Shown: positions 52,638 through 61,435, numbered from the stretch's first letter. The stretch is 64,000 nucleotides of DNA from Streptomyces sp. WMMC500 (GCF_027497195.1 NZ_CP114905.1:930001-994000), one strand, 5' to 3'. Made by a program: numbers and translations. Notes: generated by a model not told the origin, from the sequence alone.

Positions 52638-53231
52638 TCAGGCCGCGGCCGGCGCGGTACCGGCACGCTCGGCGTCGTACAACTGGCGTACCAGCGTGGT
52701 GCGGGCCCGGTTGACGCGGGAGCGCACGGTGCCCACGGGGCAGTCGCTGATCAGCGCGGCCTCGGCGTACGGCAGGCCGACCAGTTGCGTGAGCACGAAC
52801 GCCTGCCGCCGCTCGGCCGGCAGCAGGGCCAGCAACTCGGCCAGGGCGACCGCCTCGTCGTGCCCCGGAAGACCGCTCGGCTGGGCCCGCTCCGCGGCGG
52901 AGAGCCAGTCGTCGGTGTCCGCGGGACGCGGGCGGGCGGAGGCCCGGCGCAGGCTGTCGACCACCGCGCGGCGGGCGATGGTCAGGAGCCAGGTACGGGC
53001 CGAGGACCGGCCTTCGAAGCGGTGCAGGCTGCCCAGGGCCCGCAGGAACGTCTCCTGGGTGACGTCCTCGGCGGACTGCGGATCGACTCCCAGGTAGATC
53101 ACGTAACGGCGGACGTCGCGGTGCAGGGCACGGACGACTTGGTCGAGCGCGTCGCTGTCCCCGCCGCGAGCCGCGAGCGCCCACGTCGTGATCGATTCGT
53201 CGGACAGGACGGGCATGGCATGTGTGGTCAT
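52638..53231 (-). CDS. ECF-family sigma factor resembling mycobacterial SigC
   Basis: The ATG at 53231 gives 197 residues. Region 2 reads SAEDVTQETFLRALGSLHRF then ARTWLLTIARRAVVDSLRR, and region 4 reads LLPAERRQAFVLTQLVGL then CPVGTVRSRVNRAR. Many positions coincide with M. tuberculosis SigC as I recall it (ARTWLL.IAR, R.A..LTQL.GL.YA.AA, CPVGT.RSRV.RAR). No anti-sigma gene adjoins. SigC in mycobacteria is linked to copper acquisition, and here the gene follows a copper locus, so a copper- or metal-related regulon is a reasonable guess. Confidence 0.87.
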   Translation of the reverse strand: MTTHAMPVLSDESITTWALAARGGDSDALDQVVRALHRDVRRYVIYLGVDPQSAEDVTQETFLRALGSLHRFEGRSSARTWLLTIARRAVVDSLRRASARPRPADTDDWLSAAERAQPSGLPGHDEAVALAELLALLPAERRQAFVLTQLVGLPYAEAALISDCPVGTVRSRVNRARTTLVRQLYDAERAGTAPAAA

Positions 53232-53385
53232 GCGTATTCCTTCTCGGATTCCGTGGTCCGGACCGGCGCACGGGGCGGCGGGGTCCGGTGAAGGGGGCGG
53301 CCGCGGGCACACGCGTGCCCGCAGCCGGCACCCGGGGCACGGGAGCACCACGGCTCCTGCGGCAGCCCCGGGTGACCGGCTGTCG

Positions 53386-54207
53386 TCAGATGACAGCGGC
53401 CCCGCGGGGCGGTCCCCGAGAAGTGATGGAGTGGACGAGCAGACGTGCCGGCGCGCCCTCCGCACGCGCCGGGGGGAAGCGGAACTCCGGGACGACCGGC
53501 GGCACAGGCGCGGCCAGCGGGGCCCGCAGCGGTGCCACCGCCCATCCGGCCAGCACGCGCAGCGCGCGCAGCACGCGAACGACACGGAAAGCCGCCCGTT
53601 CGCCGTGGGCCAGCCAGAGCCCGCAGAGCAGGGCGACCAGCAGGTGCGCGCCGAGCATCCCCAGGGAGGACATCTCGCCCCCGCCGTGCCCCATGTGATC
53701 CATCGCCCGGACGTGTTCGGCGGACTCGCCGGCGCCGGCCGACCCCCGTGCGGGTGCGGCGCCCATGGCGTGGCCGGCGCCGTGCTCCATGCCGTGGTGG
53801 GTCGCGGGCAGGTGATGCGCCGTGGCGCGCTCCATGGCCGCCGCGGCGCCGTCGGCCCCCGCCCCGGCGCGTACACCGCCCTCCGGCGGCGCGCACAGGA
53901 CGTACCGCACCCATCTCCCGGCGAGGCTCACGCCGCCGCCCGGCGGCTGCGCCGCGGCCTGGGCGAGCGAGAACGCCGCGTGCAGCACCGCCTGGGCCAC
54001 CACCGCCGCGGACGTGACCGCGGCCAGGCCGCGCTCCCGGCCCGCCAGGCACCAGGCGGCCGGCCCCGTCGTGACCGCGGCGGTGACAAGTACCCACCAG
54101 GGCACCGGAGTTCCCGACATCGTGACGTGGCCGACGGCGGCGAGCACGACACACAGGGCCGCGAACGTTGCGGCCCTGATGGTGCGCATGTACCACCCTG
54201 CAGTCAT
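53386..54207 (-). CDS. His/Met-rich membrane protein, probable copper-related
   Basis: ATG at 54207 (or TTG at 54228, ATG at 54189) gives about 273 residues with five membrane segments. The loop between segments (ERATAHHLPATHHGMEHG, AEHVRAMDHMGHGGGEM) is rich in His and Met, a metal-binding composition. It lies between a PCu(A)C/CopA operon and the SigC-like factor. I do not know the family; similar proteins in Streptomyces are listed as hypothetical. A copper-sensing or storage role is inference. Confidence 0.65.
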   Translation of the reverse strand: MTAGWYMRTIRAATFAALCVVLAAVGHVTMSGTPVPWWVLVTAAVTTGPAAWCLAGRERGLAAVTSAAVVAQAVLHAAFSLAQAAAQPPGGGVSLAGRWVRYVLCAPPEGGVRAGAGADGAAAAMERATAHHLPATHHGMEHGAGHAMGAAPARGSAGAGESAEHVRAMDHMGHGGGEMSSLGMLGAHLLVALLCGLWLAHGERAAFRVVRVLRALRVLAGWAVAPLRAPLAAPVPPVVPEFRFPPARAEGAPARLLVHSITSRGPPRGAAVI

Positions 54208-54366
54208 GGCGGGCTTATTCTCGCGCAATCGGGCGCGTTCTGACCGGGTCGGGCATCCCCGGACGCCACATCCGCGTGATGCGGACCACGCGAACCTGCG
54301 GGGATCCGGCGGCGCTCCCGCGATCCGGCCCGGCCACGGCGGTGCACGTGTGGACGGCCGGTCGGC

Positions 54367-54876
54367 TCAGCGACGGCCGCCGGGCAGGACGACGATGGCC
54401 TCGGTCTCGACGCGCCCGCTGTCCTCGAAGTGCAGGGTGAACGGCACCGTGTCGCCCGGCTCCCAGCCGTCCGGCGCGGTCAGCAGCACCGTCACGCCGT
54501 GCACGTCCATCTCCAGGCTGCCGCGCGCGGGGACGACGGCCGAGCCGACGACCTCCTTGAACGCCGCCCCTCCCCCGGCCGTCGCCCGGTGCCGGGCGAG
54601 CGTGGCCCCGCGGTCGCCCGCGGCCGGACTCGTGACCGCGATCAGCCGGTCGTCGACGTCGCCGGCGTTGGAGACCACGAACATGGCGGAGGTGTGGCGC
54701 AGTTCGCCGTACGGCAGATACACGCTGCCGGCGACGACGTCGATACGGGCCGGGACCCCGGCGTTGCCCGAGGCGACCCAGGCGGACAGGCCCGCCAGCG
54801 CGACGGCGCTCGCCACCACGGGGGCGGCGACGGCCCGCAGCGCCTCGCCGAGCCGCCGCCCGTCCGGTGCGCTCAC
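54367..54876 (-). CDS. PCu(A)C-type copper chaperone-like protein with altered ligands
   Basis: A 169-residue protein with an N-terminal membrane anchor (residues ~15-37) and a cupredoxin-like domain that fits PCu(A)C: YGELRHTSAMFVVSNAGD, DRLIAVTSPAAG and GDTVPFTLHFEDSGRVETEA. The canonical Cu(I) set is H-x10-M-x21-H-x-M; here His96 and His126 remain but the expected methionines are Ala/Phe and Val/Thr. It may bind Cu(II), use other ligands or have lost metal binding. Start ATG at 54876 overlaps the CopA stop. Confidence 0.75.
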   Translation of the reverse strand: MSAPDGRRLGEALRAVAAPVVASAVALAGLSAWVASGNAGVPARIDVVAGSVYLPYGELRHTSAMFVVSNAGDVDDRLIAVTSPAAGDRGATLARHRATAGGGAAFKEVVGSAVVPARGSLEMDVHGVTVLLTAPDGWEPGDTVPFTLHFEDSGRVETEAIVVLPGGRR

Positions 54877-57167
54877 GCCGTTCCTCCCGCAACGCGCGGT
54901 CCGCCCGCGGGCGTGCGGCGCCGCCGCGCCGTGCCCGGCAGCCGGGTGGTGCGCAGCCGCAGGCTGTTGCCCACCACCAGCAGCGAACTGGCCGACATCG
55001 CCGCGGCGGCCGGCATCGGCGAGAGCAGGCCGACGGCGGCGAGCGGCACGGTGACCGCGTTGTATCCGAAGGCCCAGAGCAGGTTGGCGCGGATCGTGGC
55101 CCGCGTGCGCCGCGCCAGGTGCACCGCGTCCGCCAGCGCGTCGACGTCGCGGCGTACCAGCGTCACGTCGGCCGCCCCGGCCGCCACATCGGTGCCGCTG
55201 CCGACGGCGATGCCCAGATCGGCGCCCGCCAGGGCCGCCGCGTCGTTCACCCCGTCGCCGACCACGGCGACCCGGCGGCCCTCCGCCTGCAACCTCCGGA
55301 CGAGTGCCGCCTTGTCCTCGGGCGTGCAGCGGGCGTGTACCTCCGCGATCCGCAGTTCGGCGGCGACGGCGCGGGCGGGTGCCTCGCGGTCGCCGGTCGC
55401 CAGCACCGGACGTACCCCGAGGCGGCGCAGCCGGTCGACGGCGCGGTAGCCGCCGGGGCGCAGCACGTCGCCCACCTCGATCACCGCCTCGGTCCGGCCG
55501 TCCACCGCCACCTCCACGGCGGTCCGCCCGGCGGCCTCCGCCGCGGCGAGCGCGCGTGCCAGGGGCTCGGGCAGCGTCTCCCCGGGGGTACGGACCTCCA
55601 CCGCCCGGCCGTCGGCGCAGCCGCTGACGCCCCGGCCCGCGGTGGCGCGGAAGTCGCGCACCTCCGGAAGTCCCCGCCCGGGCACCGTGCGCCGCGCGTA
55701 CTCCGCGACGGCCCGGCCCACCGGGTGCTCCGAGCCCTGCTCCACCCCGCCCGCCAGCCGCAGCACGGCCGGCTCGCCGAGACCCTCAGGCAGCGCGGTG
55801 ACGCGGACCACGTGCATCCGGCCGGCGGTCAGCGTGCCGGTCTTGTCGAGCACGACGGTGTCGACGTGGCGGAGGGTCTCCAGGGCCCGGGCGCCGCGGA
55901 CCAGGACGCCGGCCTCGGCGCCGCGTCCGGTGGCGGCCATCAGGGCGGTGGGGGTGGCGAGGCCGAGCGCGCACGGGCAGGCCACGACCAGGATGGCGAT
56001 GCCGGCGGTGACGGCGGCCTGCGGGTCGGCGCCCGCGCCGGTCCAGAATCCGAGCACGACGGCGGCGAGCGCGAGGACCGTCGGGACGAACACCCCGGCC
56101 GCGGTGTCGGCGAGCCGCTGGGCGCGCGCCTTGCCCGCCTGCGCCTCGGCGACCATGCGCGCGATACGGGCCAGGCGCGTGCCGGCCCCGACGGCCGTGG
56201 CCCGTACGACCAGCAGCCCGCCGGAGTTGACCGCGCCGCCCGGCACCTCCGCGTCCGGTCCCACCTCCACGGGCTCGCTCTCGCCGGTGACCGGCGAGAG
56301 GTCGACGGCGGAGCCGCCCTCCACCACGACGCCGTCGGTGGCGACGCGCTCGCCGGGGCGGACGAGGAAGTGCTGCCCGACCCGCAGGTCCTCGACGGCG
56401 ATACGGCGTTCCGCGCCGTCCTCCCGTACGGCCACGTCCTTGACCCGCAGCCGGGCGAGACCCCGCAGCGCCGTACCGGTCGCGCGCCGGCCGCGCGCCT
56501 CCAGGAACCGGCCGGCCAGGACGAACAGCGGCACCCCGACCGCCGCCTCCAGGTAGACGTGGGCGGGGCCGTGCCCGGCGTCGGGCATCAGGGAGAAGGC
56601 CATCCGCATGCCGGGCTCGCCCGCGCCGCCGAAGAAGAGGGCGTAGGCCGACCAGGAGAAAGAGGCCGCCACGCCCAGCGAGACCAGTGTGTCCATGGTG
56701 GCCGCCGCATGCCGCAGCCCGCGCAGCGCGCGGCTGTGGAACGGCCACGACGACCAGACCGCCACGGGGGCCGCGAGGGCGAAGCACAGCCACTGCCAGT
56801 TGCGGAACTGCAGGGCCGGGACCATCGACAGCACCAGCACGGGCACCGCGAGCAGCGCCGTGACCACCAGCCGGTCACGCTCGCGTCGTACGGCATCGTC
56901 CGCGTCGCCGCCGGCCCGCGCGGGGCGCTCCTGCTCGGGCAGCGCCGCGGTGTATCCGGCCTGCCGCACCGCGTCGATCAGTTCGCCGGCGGGCATGCCG
57001 GGCGGATGCCGCACCCGCGCCCTGCCGGTGGCCAGGTTGACGGTCGCGCTCACGCCGTCGAGGCGGCCGAGCCGCTTCTCGACGCGCCGCACGCAGGCCG
57101 CACAGGTCATCCCCGCCACGGCCAGGTCGGTGGTCACCCCGGCGGTGCTCTCCGCGGGTGCGGTCAT
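54873..57167 (-). CDS. copA: Copper-translocating P1B-type ATPase
   Basis: The 764-residue pump has an N-terminal metal-binding domain with MTCAAC (residues 20-25), a TGES actuator motif (294-297), the transport-site CPC (397-399), the phosphorylated DKTGT (441-445), the SEHP motif (479-482) and GDGVND (637-642). The late helices have YNAVTVPLAAVG and MSASSLLVVGNSLRL, the Cu(I) signature of CopA. It exports Cu(I) from the cytoplasm. It is coupled by ATGA overlap to the small gene upstream and the chaperone downstream. Confidence 0.95.
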   Translation of the reverse strand: MTAPAESTAGVTTDLAVAGMTCAACVRRVEKRLGRLDGVSATVNLATGRARVRHPPGMPAGELIDAVRQAGYTAALPEQERPARAGGDADDAVRRERDRLVVTALLAVPVLVLSMVPALQFRNWQWLCFALAAPVAVWSSWPFHSRALRGLRHAAATMDTLVSLGVAASFSWSAYALFFGGAGEPGMRMAFSLMPDAGHGPAHVYLEAAVGVPLFVLAGRFLEARGRRATGTALRGLARLRVKDVAVREDGAERRIAVEDLRVGQHFLVRPGERVATDGVVVEGGSAVDLSPVTGESEPVEVGPDAEVPGGAVNSGGLLVVRATAVGAGTRLARIARMVAEAQAGKARAQRLADTAAGVFVPTVLALAAVVLGFWTGAGADPQAAVTAGIAILVVACPCALGLATPTALMAATGRGAEAGVLVRGARALETLRHVDTVVLDKTGTLTAGRMHVVRVTALPEGLGEPAVLRLAGGVEQGSEHPVGRAVAEYARRTVPGRGLPEVRDFRATAGRGVSGCADGRAVEVRTPGETLPEPLARALAAAEAAGRTAVEVAVDGRTEAVIEVGDVLRPGGYRAVDRLRRLGVRPVLATGDREAPARAVAAELRIAEVHARCTPEDKAALVRRLQAEGRRVAVVGDGVNDAAALAGADLGIAVGSGTDVAAGAADVTLVRRDVDALADAVHLARRTRATIRANLLWAFGYNAVTVPLAAVGLLSPMPAAAAMSASSLLVVGNSLRLRTTRLPGTARRRRTPAGGPRVAGGTA

Positions 57168-57382
57168 CCCCCGTGCGTCCCGTGCGAGTCGCCGGCGGGG
57201 GCGTCGCTGACGCCGGACTCAGGATCGGATCCGTGCATGTCGGGAGCGACGGGTCCCACGGCGGATCCCACGCCGTACGCGACGGCGAACACCACCGCGA
57301 GCACCAGCAGGAACCCGAAGAACCGCGGCGGCGGCAGCGCGCCCCGCACCGCCGCGACCGCACGACCGACCTGCTCGTTCAC
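57164..57382 (-). CDS. Small membrane protein with His/Met-containing tail
   Basis: A 72-residue protein: one membrane segment (FFGFLLVLAVVFAVAYGVG) and an extracytoplasmic tail with DMHGSDPESG and GDSHGTHGG, which could bind metal. GTG at 57382 follows GGAGGG. It heads the copper operon, so it may assist CopA. No named family is recognised. No CsoR-type palindrome (TACCC...GGGTA) is visible upstream. Confidence 0.65.
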   Translation of the reverse strand: MNEQVGRAVAAVRGALPPPRFFGFLLVLAVVFAVAYGVGSAVGPVAPDMHGSDPESGVSDAPAGDSHGTHGG

Positions 57383-57417
57383 AGCCCTCCGGACCCTTCA
57401 CCCTCGGAAATCCACCG

Positions 57418-57436
57418 GGACGGCACCGGGCCGTCC
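57418..57436. terminator. Hairpin between the SDR and copper operons
   Basis: GGACGGC and GCCGTCC form a seven-base-pair stem around the loop ACCGG, about 85 bases past the stop of the minus-strand SDR gene. It could end that transcript. There is no T-run. Confidence 0.45.
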
Positions 57437-57519
57437 ACTCAAGGAGTCGGCGCGGGCGGTCCGGAAGTTCCCGGCGCGGGGCGGGGGATGCAGACGGCGT
57501 GCGGCCCGCCTCCCCCGGG

Positions 57520-58185
57520 TCAGTCGGGCAGCGGCTCGGCGTAGTGCCGGAAGGCGCCGCGCTCGGTGTGGATGGCGTACAGCCGCTCGGCCAGCACCGC
57601 CGGGCTGGAGTGCTCGGCATCGGGGCTGATCGCACCGGGGATGACCAACTGGGCGGCGTGGATGTTCTCCGGGGCGAGGACCTCGTGGAGCATCGCCGCG
57701 TAGGCGCTCTCGGCGGCGAACGCCATCGAGGTGCCCGCCCGGTCCGGGTGCGGACGGACCGCGGTGCCGCCGTTGACGAACAGCAGTGTGCCGCGTCCCA
57801 GGTCCCGCATGCCGGGCAGGACGGCGTTGACGCTGGTGACCGGGCCCTTGGCGGAGAAGTCCAGCGGGGCGTCCAGGTCGGCGGCGGTGGTGTCCAGGAC
57901 CGGCTTCATGAAGTCGGCGCGGGGCAGGGGGCTGTACTGCAGGACTTCGATCGCACCGAGCGTGACGGCCGCGGCGTCCAGGGCCGCGGTCAGGGCCCGG
58001 TGGTCGCGCACGTCGGCGGCGAAGCCGCGGGCGCGGACGCCGTCCCGGTCCAGTTCGGCGACCAGGCCGGCGAGGCGGTCCTGACTGCGCGAGACGAGGG
58101 CGATGTCGAAGCCTTCGCGGCCGAAGCGGCGGGCGGTCGCCAGCCCCAGACCGGAGCCGGCACCGACGAGGGCGAAAGTGGTCAC
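57520..58185 (-). CDS. Atypical short-chain dehydrogenase/reductase
   Basis: The 221-residue protein has the Rossmann motif ALVGAGSGLGLATARRF and the strand SPLPRADFMKPVLD of SDRs, but the usual catalytic Y-x3-K is missing: the region reads NGGTAVRPHPDRAGTS followed by MAFAAESAYAAMLHEVL. It may be a catalytically silent or redesigned member that binds NADP. It lies 60 bases after the alcohol dehydrogenase gene, and this pair adjoins a MmyB-like regulator; SDR genes next to such regulators are a known actinobacterial pairing. Confidence 0.8.
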   Translation of the reverse strand: MTTFALVGAGSGLGLATARRFGREGFDIALVSRSQDRLAGLVAELDRDGVRARGFAADVRDHRALTAALDAAAVTLGAIEVLQYSPLPRADFMKPVLDTTAADLDAPLDFSAKGPVTSVNAVLPGMRDLGRGTLLFVNGGTAVRPHPDRAGTSMAFAAESAYAAMLHEVLAPENIHAAQLVIPGAISPDAEHSSPAVLAERLYAIHTERGAFRHYAEPLPD

Positions 58186-58245
58186 GGTGAGCCTTTCACT
58201 GGAGGAGACGGGAGGAGGGCGGGGGCGGGGGCGTACGGCGGGGCG

Positions 58246-59262
58246 TCAGGGCCTGAGGAGGGTCTTGATGGCGCGGCGCTCGTCCATCGCCTCGTAGCCC
58301 TCGCCGACCTGGTCCAGGGGCAGGGTGAGGTCGAAGACCCTGCCCGGGTCGATCCGCCCGTCGAGGACCCGGTGCATCAGGTCGGGGAGGTAGCGGCGTA
58401 CGGGGGCGGGGCCGCCGCGCAGCCCGACGTGGGTGAAGAACAGCTCCTGCCCGTCGAGGGCGACCTCGTGCGGGACCCCGACGAACCCGACGTTGCCGCC
58501 GGGGCGGGTGGAGTGCAGGGCCTGGCTCATGGACTGCGCGGTGCCCACGCACTCCAGCACACTGTCGGCGCCGATCCCGCCGGTCAGCTCCTTGATCCGC
58601 GCGGCGCCCTCGTCGCCGCGCTCGGTGACGATGTCGGTGGCACCGAACTCGCGGGCGAGCTTCTGCCGCGGTTCGTGCCGCGACATGGCGATGATCCGCT
58701 CCGCCCCGAACTCCTTGGCCGCGATCACCGCGCACAGGCCCACGGCGCCGTCGCCGACGACCACGGCGGTCGAGCCGGGCTTCACCTCGGCGGCGTCGGC
58801 GGCCCACCAGCCGGTGCCCATCACGTCGGAGACGGCCAGCAGACCGGGCCAGAGCTCCTCCCCCGGCACGTCGTCGGTGGCGACGAGGGTGCCCTGGGCG
58901 TTGGGGATGCGGACGTACTCGGCCTGGCAGGTGGACATGAACTCGCGGTTCAGGCAACTCGACTGGAACCCGTTGCGGCAGTTGGCGCAGGTGTTGTCCG
59001 AGGTGGCGAACGAGCCGACGACGAACTGGCCGGGCCGGACCGCGGTCACCCCGGATCCGACCTCCTCGACGAAGCCGACGTACTCGTGACCCATCGGGTG
59101 GGCCCGGTCGGTGGGCTCCGCACCCCGGTAGGGCCACAGGTCCGAGCCGCACACGCAGGTCACGGCCGTACGGATGACGGCGTCGGTCGGCTTGACGATC
59201 TTCGCGTCGGGCACGGTCTCGTAGCGGACGTCGCCGGGGCCGTGGATCACTGCTCCGCGCAT
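58246..59262 (-). CDS. Zinc-dependent alcohol dehydrogenase (medium-chain)
   Basis: The ATG at 59262 follows AAGGAG and gives 338 residues. CVCGSDLWPYRG and MGHEYVGFVEEVGSGV carry the catalytic zinc Cys and His-Glu, CANCRNGFQSSCLN holds structural-zinc cysteines, and VVVGDGAVGLCAVIAAKEFG is the NAD(P) loop. The substrate is unknown. It is divergent from the MmyB-like regulator, 163 bases apart, and likely under its control. Confidence 0.92.
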   Translation of the reverse strand: MRGAVIHGPGDVRYETVPDAKIVKPTDAVIRTAVTCVCGSDLWPYRGAEPTDRAHPMGHEYVGFVEEVGSGVTAVRPGQFVVGSFATSDNTCANCRNGFQSSCLNREFMSTCQAEYVRIPNAQGTLVATDDVPGEELWPGLLAVSDVMGTGWWAADAAEVKPGSTAVVVGDGAVGLCAVIAAKEFGAERIIAMSRHEPRQKLAREFGATDIVTERGDEGAARIKELTGGIGADSVLECVGTAQSMSQALHSTRPGGNVGFVGVPHEVALDGQELFFTHVGLRGGPAPVRRYLPDLMHRVLDGRIDPGRVFDLTLPLDQVGEGYEAMDERRAIKTLLRP

Positions 59263-59425
59263 GAGAGGGGGCTCCTTGTCTTTCGGACAGACCGGTGCTG
59301 CGGTGCCGGGCACCGAGCGTCATGTCATCCAGGTAACCCCGATACGGCGAGGGCAGCGAGTCACTGACGAAGGGTGTACCGGCGGTGCATCCCTCCGCCG
59401 CCGCCCACGCCGTACCGTCGGGGAC

Positions 59426-60322
59426 ATGGACAACCGTGAGGAGGTCCGCGAGTTCCTGACGTCGCGGCGAGCGAAGATCACCCCCGAGCGGGCCGGCCTG
59501 CCCCCCGGCGGCAGAAGGCGCGTGCCCGGGCTGCGCCGCAGCGAGGTCGCGGCCCTGGCCGACATGAGCGTCGAGTACTACGCCAAGCTCGAACGCGGCA
59601 ACCTCGCCGGCGCCTCCCCGCCCGTTCTGGAGGCGCTCGCCCGCGCTCTGATGCTCGACGACGCCGAACGCGCCCACCTGCTGAACCTCGCCCAGGCGGC
59701 CGACGGCTCCGACGCCCTCACCCGGCCCCGCAGGCGGCGTACGAAGGACCGGTGGAAGCCGCACCGCAGCCTCCAGTGGACGCTGGACGCCGTCACCGCG
59801 GGACCCGCGTTCGTCCGCAACGGCCGCATGGACGTCCTCGCCGCCAACCACCTCGCGCGCGCCTTCTACTCCGACCTCTACGCCACCCCCGGCAACCAGG
59901 CCAACCTCGCCCGCTTCCAGTTCCTCGACCCCGCCTCCCGGCGCTTCTACCCCGACTGGGCTCTCTTCGCCGACATGGCGGTGGCCATCCTGCGCACCGA
60001 GGCGGGCCGCAACCCCCACGACAAGGACCTGCACGACCTGGTCGGCGAGCTTTCCACCCGCAGCGAGGAGTTCCGCACCCGCTGGGGCGCCCACAACGTC
60101 CGCCGGCACGGCACCGGCACGAAACGCTTCCACCACCACGCCGTCGGCGACCTCACCCTCGCCTACGAGGGCCTGGAGATGGCCGCCGAACCCGGCCTCA
60201 CCCTCACCGTCTACACCGCGGAACCCGGCTCCCCCTCCGAAGAGGCCCTCCGCCTCCTCGCCTCCTGGAGCGCCACCCCGGACACCGAAGCCGCCGCCCC
60301 GCGACGCTCCGCCACCGGGTGA
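59426..60322 (+). CDS. MmyB-like helix-turn-helix transcriptional regulator
   Basis: The ATG at 59426 gives 298 residues; the longer frame upstream lacks conserved sequence. Residues ~10-75 form an XRE-type HTH (PGLRRSEVAALADMSVEYYA, then LERGNLAGASPPVLEALARA), and the C-terminal region (VLAANHLARAFYSDLYAT, FHHHAVGDLTLAYEGLEM) is the MmyB-type ligand-binding domain, a PAS-like fold that may bind a fatty acid or small ligand. It is divergent from the dehydrogenase-SDR pair and probably represses it. No clear operator is visible in the 163-base gap. Confidence 0.92.
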   Translation: MDNREEVREFLTSRRAKITPERAGLPPGGRRRVPGLRRSEVAALADMSVEYYAKLERGNLAGASPPVLEALARALMLDDAERAHLLNLAQAADGSDALTRPRRRRTKDRWKPHRSLQWTLDAVTAGPAFVRNGRMDVLAANHLARAFYSDLYATPGNQANLARFQFLDPASRRFYPDWALFADMAVAILRTEAGRNPHDKDLHDLVGELSTRSEEFRTRWGAHNVRRHGTGTKRFHHHAVGDLTLAYEGLEMAAEPGLTLTVYTAEPGSPSEEALRLLASWSATPDTEAAAPRRSATG

Positions 60323-60344
60323 GCGCCCCTGAGCAGGGCGTCAC

Positions 60345-60484
60345 CGGCGGCCGATCGGTCCGGCGCGGCAGGCCGTTCGAGTGGTCGTCGGGCGCGTACG
60401 CGGAGGCCGGCCGTGCGGAGTGGTACTCGTCTCCGTACCACGACATCCGGGTGGCGGCACAGGCGTCGGCGGCCGATCGGTCCG
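60345..60484. repeat. Direct repeat CGGCGGCCGATCGGTCCG flanking a 104-base spacer
   Basis: An 18-base unit containing the palindrome CCGATCGG occurs at 60345-60362 and 60467-60484, upstream of the universal stress protein gene. Possible regulator-binding sites or relic duplications. Confidence 0.7.
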
Positions 60485-60548
60485 TACGGCCCGCGGTGCC
60501 GCCCTCCGGCCCGACGTGGCGGTCCTGGACGTCGGGCTCCGGGACGGT
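60381..60548 (+). pseudogene. Possible relic of a response-regulator receiver domain
   Basis: One frame reads RPDVAVLDVGLRDG at 60504-60548, close to the phospho-acceptor strand of receiver domains (xPDVxLLDxxLPDG). Nothing conserved surrounds it, so it may be a decayed fragment or a chance match in GC-rich sequence. Confidence 0.25.
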
Positions 60549-60565
60549 TGCCCGGGGAGGCGGCA

Positions 60566-61435
60566 ATGGCGATGCGGCGCGTGGTGGTCGGTGTGGACGG
60601 GTCGGACCCGAGCATGGCCGCCGTTCGGTGGGCGGCGGAGGACGCGGCCGCGCGTCCGGTCCCGCTGCGCCTCGTCCACGCGGAGGCGGCGCTGCCGGGT
60701 GACCGGCAGGCCGGCGCCCGCGGCTCGCTCCGGGAGGAGTGGGTCGGGGACCGGATCGACACCGCATGGCGGGAGGCGGCCCGGCGCCACCCGGACCTGG
60801 AGATCAGCGGTGGCGAGACGACGGAGACGGCGGTCAAGGCACTCCTGGAGGCGGCGCAGGAGGGGGACCTGCTCGTCCTGGGGTCGCGGGGCATCGGTGC
60901 GGCCGCGGGCTTCTTCACCGGAAGCGTGGCGCTGCCGGTGGTCGCGCACGCCTCCGTACCCACCGTTCTGGTGCGGGAGGACTGGTACCCCGACACGGAT
61001 CGCGATCTCCCCGTCGTGGTGGGCGTGGATCCGGCCCACCGGTGCGACCCGGTGCTGGAGTTCGCCTTCGAAACCGCCCACCGGTCCGGCAGCCCGCTGC
61101 GCGTCCTGCACATGTGGCGGCGCTCGTCCGTCTACGCCTACCCGTCGGCGCTGCCGGACCCGAAGATCGGCGCCGACCTGGCGACGGAAGCGCGGCAGAA
61201 GCTCGACGCCGCCCTGGGCACGTGGCAGGCGCGCTATCCCGGCGTGCCGACGGAACGCGAGCTGCTGGACGGCGAGGTGGCGCCCCGTCTGCTGGAGCAG
61301 GGCGCCGGCGCCCGGCTGCTCGTCGGGGGCCGCCGTCTGCACCGGCACCGGCGGTTCCCGACGCTGATCGGCCCGGTGACGCACGCCCTGATGCACCACG
61401 CCATCGCGCCCGTGGCCGTCGTCCCGCACGAGTGA
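60566..61435 (+). CDS. Tandem universal stress protein
   Basis: The ATG at 60566 follows GGGGAGG and gives 289 residues. Two Usp domains are visible: the first with VVVGVDGSDPSMAAVRWA and the ATP-loop VLGSRGIGAAAGFFTGSVA, the second with VVVGVDPAHRCDPVLEFA and LLVGGRRLHRHRRFP, whose loop is degenerate. ATP-binding stress proteins of this type are induced by oxygen limitation or stationary phase in actinobacteria. No DosR box was seen. Confidence 0.92.
   Translation: MAMRRVVVGVDGSDPSMAAVRWAAEDAAARPVPLRLVHAEAALPGDRQAGARGSLREEWVGDRIDTAWREAARRHPDLEISGGETTETAVKALLEAAQEGDLLVLGSRGIGAAAGFFTGSVALPVVAHASVPTVLVREDWYPDTDRDLPVVVGVDPAHRCDPVLEFAFETAHRSGSPLRVLHMWRRSSVYAYPSALPDPKIGADLATEARQKLDAALGTWQARYPGVPTERELLDGEVAPRLLEQGAGARLLVGGRRLHRHRRFPTLIGPVTHALMHHAIAPVAVVPHE

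Noticed and set aside
57383..57519. CsoR operator upstream of the copper operon
   Set aside because: No TACCC/GGGTA-type inverted repeat was found in the gap.
60485..60565. DosR/DevR-type box upstream of the universal stress protein
   Set aside because: GGGAC-like words occur but no spaced palindrome fits the motif.
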